DNA of 5,472 nt from PALSA-555 sp036521915. GTDB lineage: Bacteria > Actinomycetota > Acidimicrobiia > IMCC26256 > PALSA-555. The stretch lies in the NCBI GenBank assembly GCA_036521915.1, contig DATDGU010000312.1:1-5472 (forward strand), in the 5' to 3' direction. Of this stretch, positions 1 through 5,472 are shown piece by piece. Below the pieces are notes generated by a model. That model saw only the letters and a program-made list of their open reading frames with translations. It was not told the origin of the DNA and did not search any database. Both the position numbers and the translations under genes were made by a program. Position 1 is the first letter of the stretch; each line of letters opens with the position of its first letter.

Positions 1-320
1 GGCGGCTGCTCGGGGTGGAGGGACCACTGGCTCACGACCAGGTCGGGGTCCTGGCGTCCCTGAGTGGGTCACTGGCCGAAGGCGGCGTGCCGATTTTTGT
101 CGTGTCGAGCTTCGACACGGACTGGCTGCTTGTGCCGGCGGAGCGCCTCGCGGATGCCCGCGCCGTGCTGACGCAAGCGGGCCACCAGGTCGAACACCCA
201 GGCGCGGCTGTCGACGTGGGCACGTGTGCGGTGGTTGTCAGTCGCTTCGGAGGGCTCGGTCGATGTGCTGTTGACTCGCGTCGTGTTGGGGAGGCGGCGC
301 GTCGAAGGTCAAGGAGTTGA
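1..320 (+). CDS. ACT-domain protein (CASTOR/ACT_7-like), 5'-truncated by window edge
   Basis: The reading frame is open from position 3 and ends at TGA 318-320. The visible part begins RLLGVEGPL and continues through GVLASLSGSLAEGGVPIFVVSS, FDTDWLLVP and a helix ending in TQAGHQV. This is the usual pattern of the small bacterial ACT proteins related to the ACT_7/CASTOR family: an EGPL strand, a helix with a GVPIF turn, a TD-x-hydrophobic strand and a closing AGH helix. Such domains bind amino acids or similar small ligands, and this one's ligand is unknown. The GTG at 15 is unlikely to be the true start, because conserved sequence precedes it; the gene starts upstream of the window. The family normally ends soon after the AGH helix. 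Here about 40 further residues, rich in Arg and Ala and unlike the domain, run into the 3' end of the convergent sulfatase (overlap 238-320). The family call is fairly secure; the tail is probably not conserved. Confidence 0.8.
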   Translation, partial: RLLGVEGPLAHDQVGVLASLSGSLAEGGVPIFVVSSFDTDWLLVPAERLADARAVLTQAGHQVEHPGAAVDVGTCAVVVSRFGGLGRCAVDSRRVGEAARRRSRS

Positions 321-2511
321 GCGTCCCCGAGAAGGGGAAGGGCGGCTGGTAGTCGTCGCAGACAGGGAACCCGCTGTCGTAACCGATGCGCAGGATCGAT
401 CCTCCGATCTGCCAGCGGAAGGGGATTGGTCCTCGCAGCTGGCTCGTGCCGGCGGGCTTGCCCCCGATCAGGAACGAGCAGGTCGCGGCGTCAGATGGTG
501 GCCGTTCGACCTCGACGACGAGTGTGATCTCGCCGGATGGGAGGGGCACGGATGCGACGGCCTTGCGGACCTCAATTCCGAGGTGGTTCATGGCGAGGAT
601 CGGGCGCCCGGTGAGGACGTAGAGGCCCCAGCCGCTAGTCCAGTCTCCCTGCGCGCACAGCACGCCGTTCGCGCCGCTTTCGGGGATCTCCAGGTCGGCG
701 GTGATCCTGAAGTTGCCCGTGAGGGACGGAGCGGCGTCTTCAGCGACCCGGGTCCCCGCTCGAAAGACCGAGCGGCGTGGCCGCTGATGGGGAGGCGGCT
801 CCATGACGGCCACGCGGCCGATCATGGTGTCGTCGAGTGGCAGCACGTGATTGCGTCCCGCTTCGCGCCACCACAGGTCGATAAGACGTCGCAGTTCGCG
901 TGGCTCGTCCGCCGAACGGTCGTGCACCTCGGCGAAGTCGTCCTCGAGGTGGAACAGCGCCCATCGGTCGGTATCGAACTCGTGACTGCCGGGGATGAGG
1001 TGGCGCTCGGCTGCTACCTGGTCGCCGACGTGGTTGGTGACAGCTTTCCAGCCGTGGTCATAGATCGCGCGGCTTCCGAACATCTCGAAGTACTGCCGTT
1101 CGTGGACAGTGGGGGCAGCCAGATCGTCGATCGCGGGCAGGAGGCTGACGCCGTCGAAGGGCTGCTGCTCGACGCCGCCAATAACCGGCGGGGGGTCGAG
1201 CGGTATGGCGTCCAGCACGGTGGGCAGAAGGTCGACCGCATGGCAGAACTGAGTCCGCACGGCTCCCGGGGTCGTGATCCGAGTCGGCCAGTGCGCGATG
1301 AGCGGTGTGCGCGTTCCGCCGAGCCAGGTGTAGCGCTTCCACAGGCGAAACGGTGTGTTGCCGGCCCAGGCCCAACCCCAGGCATAGTGGTTGTAGGCGC
1401 GGAAGCCACCGAGTTCGTCAGCGCGGGCGAGCACGTTCTCGGCTGTCTCGTGGATGCCGTGGGCGAAGGCGTTCTCGTTGTGGCTCCCGTGCGGTCCGCC
1501 TTCGGCGCTGGCGCCGTTGTCGGACAGCACGAAGACCAGGGTGTCGTCGAGGATCCCGAGGTTCTCGAACGTGGCGAGAAGACGGCCGATCTGGCTGTCC
1601 GTGTGGGTCAGGAACCCGGCGTAGATCTCCATCATGTGAGCGAACAGCCGTTGCTGCTCGCCGGGAAGTTCCGCCCAAGCGGTGACCCATGGCGGTCGGC
1701 GACTCGGCTCCGTCCCTGGAGGGACGACGCCCGCCGTGAGTTGGCGTTCCATGACGCGGCTTCGCCAGATGTCCCATCCGTCGTCGAAGCGGCCGCGATA
1801 TGCCTCGATGGACGCAGGTGGGGCGTGGTGTGGTGCGTGCATGGCGCCGGTGGCGAAGTACAAGAAGAAGGGCTTCGTCGGCGTGGTCTGCTGCTGATCG
1901 CGGACCATCTGAATCGCCTGGTCGGCGAGATCGTCCGTGAGGTGGTAACCAGCCTGGGGTGATCGGGGCGGCTCGATCAGATGGTTGTCGCAGGCGAGCA
2001 GTTCGGGGGCCCACTGGTTGGTGTCGGCGCCGAGGAAGCCGTAGAACCGTTCGAACCCCAGCCCCAATGGCCATCGGTCAAACGGTCCGGACGCGGTCAT
2101 CTCCCAGCGGGGCGTGAGGTGCCACTTGCCGACGGCAAACGTGCTGTAGCCGCGGTCGCGCAGAATGCGCGCGAGCGTGCCGGCCCGCGGGGGAATGCGG
2201 CCTGTATACCCCGGAAAGCCCATCGGTACTTCGGGCACGAGCCCCATGCCGACGGCGTGATGGTTGCGGCCCGTCAGCACGCAAGCCCGGGTTGGTGAGC
2301 ACAACGCTGTGACGTGGAACCGGTTGAACCGGAGGCCAGTCTCGGCGAGCTTGTCGATCGCAGGGCTCTCAATGTCCGACCCGTAGCAGCCGAGCTGGGC
2401 GAACCCCACGTCATCGAGCACGATGATGACGACGTTCGGCGCGCCGCTAGGCGGACGCGTCGCCTCGGCGAAGGACGGCGTCGACTCGGCGATCGTCGTT
2501 CCGATGTGCAT
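238..2511 (-). CDS. Arylsulfatase, formylglycine-dependent, long AtsA/AtsD type (757 aa)
   Basis: This is a type I sulfatase, which hydrolyses sulfate esters to an alcohol or phenol plus sulfate. Signature 1 is complete: Cys71 in ALCSPTRACVLTG, where Cys71 would be converted to formylglycine and Arg75 stabilises it. Signature 2 is complete: GYSTFAVGKWH, residues 121-131, giving Lys129 and His131. Other expected active-site residues are present: Asp33 and Asp34 (LDD), His225 (GAMHAP), Asp331-Asn332 (SDNG, the metal pair) and Lys392 (LWKRYTW). The catalytic domain covers about residues 25-555 and ends with the LWWREAGRNHVLPLDD segment typical of actinobacterial arylsulfatases. A beta-rich C-terminal domain follows (about 595-735). 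Total length is close to mycobacterial AtsA and AtsD. No signal peptide or membrane segment is visible, so a cytoplasmic location is inferred. ATG 2511 is chosen because AGGAG lies 10 bases upstream; an ATG at 2577 would extend the frame into the upstream gene without adding conserved sequence. It is the second gene of a two-gene operon. Maturation needs a formylglycine-generating enzyme that is not in this window. The substrate cannot be named. Confidence 0.95.
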   Translation of the reverse strand: MHIGTTIAESTPSFAEATRPPSGAPNVVIIVLDDVGFAQLGCYGSDIESPAIDKLAETGLRFNRFHVTALCSPTRACVLTGRNHHAVGMGLVPEVPMGFPGYTGRIPPRAGTLARILRDRGYSTFAVGKWHLTPRWEMTASGPFDRWPLGLGFERFYGFLGADTNQWAPELLACDNHLIEPPRSPQAGYHLTDDLADQAIQMVRDQQQTTPTKPFFLYFATGAMHAPHHAPPASIEAYRGRFDDGWDIWRSRVMERQLTAGVVPPGTEPSRRPPWVTAWAELPGEQQRLFAHMMEIYAGFLTHTDSQIGRLLATFENLGILDDTLVFVLSDNGASAEGGPHGSHNENAFAHGIHETAENVLARADELGGFRAYNHYAWGWAWAGNTPFRLWKRYTWLGGTRTPLIAHWPTRITTPGAVRTQFCHAVDLLPTVLDAIPLDPPPVIGGVEQQPFDGVSLLPAIDDLAAPTVHERQYFEMFGSRAIYDHGWKAVTNHVGDQVAAERHLIPGSHEFDTDRWALFHLEDDFAEVHDRSADEPRELRRLIDLWWREAGRNHVLPLDDTMIGRVAVMEPPPHQRPRRSVFRAGTRVAEDAAPSLTGNFRITADLEIPESGANGVLCAQGDWTSGWGLYVLTGRPILAMNHLGIEVRKAVASVPLPSGEITLVVEVERPPSDAATCSFLIGGKPAGTSQLRGPIPFRWQIGGSILRIGYDSGFPVCDDYQPPFPFSGTLNSLTFDAPPPQHDASQQHIDRALRSD

Positions 2512-2521
2512 TTCGATGAGG

Positions 2522-2526
2522 CTCCT
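2522..2526 (-). promoter_or_regulatory. Ribosome binding site of the sulfatase gene, overlapping the upstream stop codon
   Basis: Read on the minus strand the sequence is CTAGGAGCCTCATCGAAATG. The AGGAG motif shares two bases with the TAG stop (2525-2527) of the binding-protein gene and lies 10 bases before the sulfatase ATG. This fixes the sulfatase start at 2511 and suggests that terminating ribosomes could reinitiate on the sulfatase (translational coupling, inferred). Confidence 0.8.
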
Positions 2527-3874
2527 AGCCCGAGAGGTTGAGCTTGACGCTGCGCACGTTGCTCGGCGTGCAATCAAACGTGCCGGGCTGGCTCGGGTGG
2601 ATCCGGACGAACTGTCCGTGGCGCACTTGCATCAGCACGTAGCACGGGCTCACCTGTTTCGCGCCCACATCTGTGCGACCGATCATGCCGTTCGCGTCGA
2701 AGCCGTTCGTCGCTTTGATCTGAGCGAGCAGGGCAGCCCGCGTGAGGCCGGTCGCGCCGTTTCGCTTGACGAGCTCATCGACGGCTTGGCGGAATAGCAC
2801 GGCGGACGCCCAGGCCTCCGCCGCGAACGCGTCGGCGTGGGTTGTGCCCGTGTATCGCAGGAACCGCGCCAGCTCGGCGTTGTAGCGCTGCTCCGAGAAG
2901 GGAAGGAAGAAGATGGTCACGTATGTGCCCTCGACCGCCGCGCCCCCCTGGATCAGAAACTGTGGCGTGTAGCACGACAGTGGGCAGTCCCACGCCTTGA
3001 CCCCCTGAAGCCCCTGGAGCTTCGCCTCGCGGAGGAGCTCGACGACCGTGGTGTAGGCAATGCCGACCCGGGCGTAGTTCGAATGCTTGGTCTTCATGGT
3101 CTGGATCAATGGCGTGTACGCGCTCTGGGGCGCGACGGCGGAGATGTCGAGTTCCCCATCCGACTTGATGCCCAACGACTCGGTCGCACGGTCACTCGCC
3201 AACACGGTGTTCTTCGTCGACTGCAGATCGGCCGGAAGGGGAAAGATCCCGTGGAGATGTCGGCTGACGTGCTGCAGCAGCCACAAGGTCGAACCTTGGC
3301 GCGTCCGGTACGTCTGCAGCGGCTCCGACTTCGTCGAGCAGTCGAGTTCGGGGGCGATGACCGGGAACGACACGGGCGAGCACTTGTGCACGACGTCGGT
3401 CGTAACGACCGGAATGTCTGGAAGGCCGGTCGGTCGCCCGGCCGAGTCAGGACACCCAACCAAATCGTCGACGTTGTTGACGAAGTTGGCCGCGGTGCCA
3501 ACAAGCGCGAAGTCCCTCGTGCACGCCGCGATGATCGAATTGCGAGTCTCGTCCGCGTTCGCCTTCGAGTCGTATACGTCGACGACGAGCTGACGCCCTG
3601 CGATGCCACCGGACGCGTTCACGTAACGGGCGAAGCCCTCGAGAGCGTCGACCGGTCCCTGCTCAAGCCCGGGCGAGACCGGGTTGCCCACATCCGCGAT
3701 AACGCCGACCCGGATCTCAGTGGCTGAGATCCCGACCTCTTGACGGGGCGCCCCGGCCTGGGCACCCGCGGGCCGCACGCCAACCGCAACCAACGCCGCG
3801 ACCCCGACACACGCCGCGCACCGACCTGCCCGCCGTCCCGGCCAACTATGACCCGTACCCCTCGAGAGCAGCAT
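2525..3874 (-). CDS. ABC-type branched-chain amino acid-like substrate-binding protein, secreted (449 aa)
   Basis: This is an extracellular type I periplasmic-binding-fold protein (Peripla_BP_6/Leu-Ile-Val binding class), which captures a small organic ligand for an ABC importer. The signal peptide is clear: a basic n-region with four Arg up to residue 18, a hydrophobic core near residues 19-33 (ACVGVAALVAVGV), and an AQA cleavage site at 38-40. No lipobox is seen, so it appears to be a type I signal; Arg14-Arg15 are not in a good Tat context. The mature protein opens with the class-typical EIRVGVIAD strand, followed by FARYVNASGGIAGRQL (81-96) and a YDSKAN loop. The second lobe holds AYTTVVELLREAKLQG, and the C-terminal part contains the family helix LLAQIKATNGFDANGMIG. 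Eight cysteines in the mature chain (118, 141, 165, 179, 297, 301, 411, 435) suggest disulfides. ATG 3874 is chosen because it starts the signal peptide; a frame extension to 3982 would cross the divergent promoter region and the TetR start. No permease or ATPase gene is adjacent. The ligand is unknown; a sulfate ester or its desulfated product is only a guess from the neighbouring sulfatase. Confidence 0.9.
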   Translation of the reverse strand: MLLSRGTGHSWPGRRAGRCAACVGVAALVAVGVRPAGAQAGAPRQEVGISATEIRVGVIADVGNPVSPGLEQGPVDALEGFARYVNASGGIAGRQLVVDVYDSKANADETRNSIIAACTRDFALVGTAANFVNNVDDLVGCPDSAGRPTGLPDIPVVTTDVVHKCSPVSFPVIAPELDCSTKSEPLQTYRTRQGSTLWLLQHVSRHLHGIFPLPADLQSTKNTVLASDRATESLGIKSDGELDISAVAPQSAYTPLIQTMKTKHSNYARVGIAYTTVVELLREAKLQGLQGVKAWDCPLSCYTPQFLIQGGAAVEGTYVTIFFLPFSEQRYNAELARFLRYTGTTHADAFAAEAWASAVLFRQAVDELVKRNGATGLTRAALLAQIKATNGFDANGMIGRTDVGAKQVSPCYVLMQVRHGQFVRIHPSQPGTFDCTPSNVRSVKLNLSG

Positions 3875-3936
3875 GCCAACCCGCACCCCCCTGCAGTGGC
3901 CCGGCTCGCCACCCGCCACCGCGCACCGCCAACTGT

Positions 3937-3952
3937 TACAACGGTCGTTGTA
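3937..3952. promoter_or_regulatory. Palindromic operator, probable TetR binding site
   Basis: The sequence TACAACGGTCGTTGTA is an inverted repeat with perfect 7-bp arms (TACAACG/CGTTGTA) around a 2-bp spacer. It lies in the 89-bp gap between the divergent TetR and binding-protein genes, 11 bases before the TetR start and 62 bases before the binding-protein start. Short palindromes in this position are the normal operators of TetR regulators that control themselves and a divergent operon. Binding by this particular TetR is inferred from position and symmetry. Confidence 0.75.
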
Positions 3953-3956
3953 GAGT
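3951..3956 (+). promoter_or_regulatory. Candidate -10 element of the TetR gene, consistent with a leaderless transcript
   Basis: TAGAGT fits the actinobacterial TAnnnT pattern and ends 7 bases before the GTG start at 3964. No Shine-Dalgarno is visible in the 11 bases between palindrome and start. Transcription starting at the G of GTG would give a leaderless mRNA. The motif's first two bases overlap the palindrome, so a bound repressor would block it. No convincing -35 box is seen. Confidence 0.4.
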
Positions 3957-3963
3957 ACGACAC

Positions 3964-4611
3964 GTGTCAGAGACGCTGTCAACCCTGACCCGTCAGCGCA
4001 CCCCCGAGCACCTGGTCCGCACCGCAGAGCGGCTCTTCGCCGAGCGCGGCATCACGGCCGTCTCGCTGCGCCAGATCGTGGCGGCCGCGGGCCACAAGAA
4101 CCCGGCGGCGGTCCAGTACCACTTCGGCTCAAAGGAGGGACTCCTTCGGGCAATCGTCGAGTTCCGCGCTGGCCACTTCAACGCTCGACGCATCGAGATG
4201 CTCCAGGCTCTCCGCGACGACGAGCGTGGAGACCTGCGCGGTGTGGTCGAGGCCGTCGTCCTTCCCTTTGCCCAAGACGAGCCGCCCGGCTCCTACTACG
4301 TTCGATTCCTCGCCCAGCTAAGCGCCCACCCCACCGACCTCGGTCGCGTCTTCGGATCGCTCGACGAGGATTTTGGACTGTCGGTCCAGCTGCTGAAGAA
4401 GGAGCTGGACCGCCACTTGGACCACCTCGCACCGCGGATCCGCTGGAACCGCGTCGCGATGGCCATGAGTCTGGCAGTGCATGCGCTCGCAGATCGGCAA
4501 GCCGCCTTGAGCCGCGACGAGAACCTGGTGCCCGACGATCAGATGTTTGTCAGCGACCTGATCGACGCCACGGTTGGGCTCCTGTCCGCGCGCTCCACGG
4601 TCGACGAATGA
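3964..4611 (+). CDS. TetR/AcrR-family transcriptional regulator (215 aa)
   Basis: This is a ligand-responsive DNA-binding regulator, usually a repressor acting as a dimer. The N-terminal TetR helix-turn-helix domain is clear at about residues 14-63: LVRTAERLFAERGI (helix 1), SLRQIVAAAGHKNPAAVQYHF (helices 2-4 with the conserved YHFGSKEGLL closing segment). The remainder (about 65-210) is helical by appearance, carries the FLAQLSAHP and MAMSLAVHALADRQAAL stretches, and should form the ligand-binding and dimerisation part. Length is typical of the family. The start is GTG 3964; the stop is TGA 4609-4611. It is transcribed away from the binding-protein/sulfatase operon with an 89-bp gap containing a 16-bp palindrome, so it probably controls that operon and itself. 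The inducer cannot be deduced; a substrate or product of the sulfatase is a reasonable hypothesis. Confidence 0.95.
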   Translation: MSETLSTLTRQRTPEHLVRTAERLFAERGITAVSLRQIVAAAGHKNPAAVQYHFGSKEGLLRAIVEFRAGHFNARRIEMLQALRDDERGDLRGVVEAVVLPFAQDEPPGSYYVRFLAQLSAHPTDLGRVFGSLDEDFGLSVQLLKKELDRHLDHLAPRIRWNRVAMAMSLAVHALADRQAALSRDENLVPDDQMFVSDLIDATVGLLSARSTVDE

Positions 4612-4673
4612 GCGTGCGTAAAGTCTCCGTCGAGCGACGCGGCCGGCGCCCAGCGCTTCGATGCAATTGAGCC

Positions 4674-4695
4674 GATCCCATCAGGATCCCATCAA
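4674..4695. repeat. Tandem 11-bp direct repeat, two copies
   Basis: GATCCCATCAG is followed immediately by GATCCCATCAA, so 10 of 11 bases match. With only two copies it may be a small slippage duplication. No function is suggested by its position about 60 bases after the TetR stop. Confidence 0.6.
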
Positions 4696-4826
4696 GTAGA
4701 TGCACAAGACATCCCTCGAGCGCACGTAATGCCCTCTATTCCGCGGTTCGATTGGGCGAGACGTGATGGCGAGGGACCTAGTTTGCAGTCCTGACGGTTG
4801 AAGTCGAAGAGGACGGCCGTTACCAT
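4692..4826 (-). pseudogene. Possible remnant with HAD-hydrolase-like N-terminus (44 codons)
   Basis: The frame starts at ATG 4826 and opens MVTAVLFDFN. This closely resembles the N-terminal strand of HAD-superfamily hydrolases, which usually read hydrophobic-x-AVLFDFD/G-G-x-hydrophobic. A weak Shine-Dalgarno-like TTAGGA lies about 10 bases upstream, and AAGGG lies closer. After residue 10 the similarity stops: the next residues are RQDCKLGPSP, the second Asp/Gly-Thr part of the motif is absent, and the frame ends at TGA 4692-4694. It could be the stump of a gene cut by a deletion, or chance. Ten residues is little evidence. Confidence 0.2.
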
Positions 4827-5008
4827 CACCCTTGAATCCTAAGGTCGCGCTACCTGCGCACCCTTGCCAATGATTCGGGACGACCTTGCAGGGCGATGGT
4901 TGGCCGCAGGTCGTGGACGGACTCACCCGAGAGCATGTTTGAGCACCTCGCGGGCTCATCCGATTTAGTAGCTGTCGATTTGAAGCAGACCGCTCCGGCA
5001 GGCCGTCC

Positions 5009-5126
5009 TCAGGCCAACTTGGCTTCGGGTGGCAGCACTGTGACGAGTTGTGCTGCGTCGGTGCCCGTGCGGGTCATCGTGAGTTCCGTGCTGCCCTCCG
5101 GGTCAGGTGCGATGGCCGTCTTTGTG
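5009..5126 (-). pseudogene. Possible 3' remnant of an unidentified gene
   Basis: A minus-strand frame ending at TGA 5009-5011 reads, at its end, TKTAIAPDPEGS, then TELTMTRTGTDAAQLVTVLPPEAKLA. Its composition looks protein-like and its third positions lean to G/C, unlike the rest of the gap. No suitable start codon with a ribosome binding site exists downstream of the VOC stop; the only ATG leaves about 23 residues. I do not recognise the family. It may be a decayed C-terminus or a chance frame; the 5' limit given here is approximate. Confidence 0.2.
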
Positions 5127-5144
5127 ACACCGAGGAGACGGGGT

Positions 5145-5472
5145 TCAGTCGGATTGCCTGGCGGGGTTGATCGGTGGCCAGTCGGCGGGCCACCAGTCTC
5201 CGTGTGGGTCGGTGGTTTGCCCGACCTCGATGATGTAACCGTCGGGATCTCGGATGTAGCAACGGATCTCGTACTGGTGCTGTTTCGGCGGCGTCAGGAA
5301 CTGCGCGCCCCGGGCGCTCCATTCGGCGTATACGGCGTGGATGTCTGCGACCCGGATGTTGAGGAAGCTGCTGACCCGGTCGGGGTCGCCTGGCGTTTCA
5401 AGTGTGACCGTGGGCTTGTCGTCGGTGGGGCCTCCCCCGGCATTGATGATGATGAAGCTGTTGGCGAGTGCG
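5145..5472 (-). CDS. VOC-family (glyoxalase/bleomycin-resistance fold) protein, 5'-truncated by window edge
   Basis: The minus-strand frame is open from 5471 to TGA at 5145-5147, giving the last 108 residues. It contains LANSFIIINAGGG, a strand FLNIRVADIHAVYAEWSARGAQFL (visible residues 36-59), and CYIRDPDGYIIEVGQ (71-85). This is the standard order of the second half of a VOC domain: a strand-helix pair with the ARGA turn, then the DPDGY-x-hydrophobic-E motif. Glu82 is the usual metal ligand or catalytic position. The C-terminus adds a Trp/Pro-rich tail, DPHGDWWPADWPP. VOC proteins include metal-dependent lyases, dioxygenases, isomerases and antibiotic-binding proteins; this part does not decide which. 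The start and any first half of the fold lie beyond the window. Nothing links it functionally to the sulfatase operon. Confidence 0.85.
   Translation of the reverse strand, partial: ALANSFIIINAGGGPTDDKPTVTLETPGDPDRVSSFLNIRVADIHAVYAEWSARGAQFLTPPKQHQYEIRCYIRDPDGYIIEVGQTTDPHGDWWPADWPPINPARQSD

Larger units (their letters stand above)
4612..5144. other. Intergenic stretch without a convincing gene
   Basis: These 533 bases lie between the TetR gene and the VOC gene. By eye they are less GC-rich than the flanks, lack the strong third-position G/C bias, and hold no recognisable complete domain, tRNA or good rho-independent terminator. CGTCGAGCGACG near 4629-4640 is symmetric, but its 2-base loop is too tight. 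Noted inside are a tandem 11-bp repeat (4674-4695), a 44-codon minus-strand frame with a HAD-like opening (4692-4826), and a minus-strand frame ending at 5009 that may be a gene remnant. The longest formal minus-strand frame (4681-4959) resembles no family I know. Confidence 0.6.

Noticed and set aside
226..1962. Long plus-strand open frame of 578 codons opposite the sulfatase
   Set aside because: It lies antisense to the conserved sulfatase, is rich in Val/Gly/Arg/Glu as expected from the complement of high-GC codons, and shows no domain. The sulfatase signatures on the other strand decide the matter.
2512..2577. Sulfatase start at ATG 2577
   Set aside because: It would overlap the binding-protein gene by 53 bases and add 22 unconserved residues; ATG 2511 has AGGAG at a suitable distance.
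2837..3727. Plus-strand open frame of 296 codons opposite the binding-protein gene
   Set aside because: It is a mirror frame of the well-supported binding protein, with no recognisable motif and no ribosome binding site that stands out.
3875..3982. N-terminal extension of the binding protein to an ATG at 3982
   Set aside because: It would place 36 residues before a good signal peptide and run through the divergent promoter, the palindrome and the first codons of the TetR gene.
3740..3988. Plus-strand frame of 82 codons before the TetR gene
   Set aside because: It lies opposite the signal-peptide region and crosses the palindrome; its Pro/Arg/Thr-rich content is typical of a shadow frame.
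4990..5030. GGCC repeats and GCCAACTTGGC as a possible terminator
   Set aside because: The symmetric arms leave a loop of one base or a stem of only three to four pairs, and no T-run follows on either strand.
5074..5322. Minus-strand frame of 82 codons overlapping the VOC gene
   Set aside because: It is an Arg-rich shadow frame; the VOC frame over the same bases carries the conserved DPDGY and Glu motif.

Overview
The window has the high GC content and strong G/C third-position bias of an actinobacterium. The protein families also fit: a long AtsA/AtsD-type arylsulfatase like those of mycobacteria, a branched-chain-amino-acid-type solute-binding protein, a TetR regulator with a near-leaderless GTG start, a CASTOR/ACT_7-type ACT protein and a VOC-fold protein. 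Genus cannot be fixed from this sequence alone.

Layout: (1) Positions 1-320, plus strand, hold the 3' end of a small ACT-domain protein whose start lies before the window. (2) Positions 238-3874, minus strand, hold a two-gene operon. A secreted type I periplasmic-binding-fold protein comes first (3874 to 2525), followed after 13 bases by a 757-residue arylsulfatase (2511 to 238). The sulfatase Shine-Dalgarno overlaps the stop codon of the binding protein. (3) Positions 3875-3963 are a short divergent intergenic region holding a clean 16-bp palindrome (7-bp arms, 2-bp spacer). (4) Positions 3964-4611, plus strand, encode a TetR-family regulator. (5) Positions 4612-5144 contain no convincing gene. 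The stretch is visibly less GC-rich and carries a tandem 11-bp repeat and two fragments that may be gene remnants. (6) Positions 5145-5472, minus strand, hold the C-terminal 108 residues of a VOC (glyoxalase/bleomycin-resistance fold) protein whose start lies beyond the window.

The central unit is readable as one regulated module. The TetR protein probably binds the palindrome, controlling itself and the divergent binding-protein/sulfatase operon. The binding protein is exported and could capture an organic ligand outside the membrane. The sulfatase has every expected catalytic residue but no export signal, so it should act in the cytoplasm. The simplest hypothesis is sensing, uptake and desulfation of a sulfate ester, with the permease/ATPase genes and the formylglycine-generating enzyme encoded elsewhere. 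The substrate is unknown. All genes belong to known families; what may be new is the pairing of an orphan binding protein with a sulfatase under a dedicated TetR regulator.
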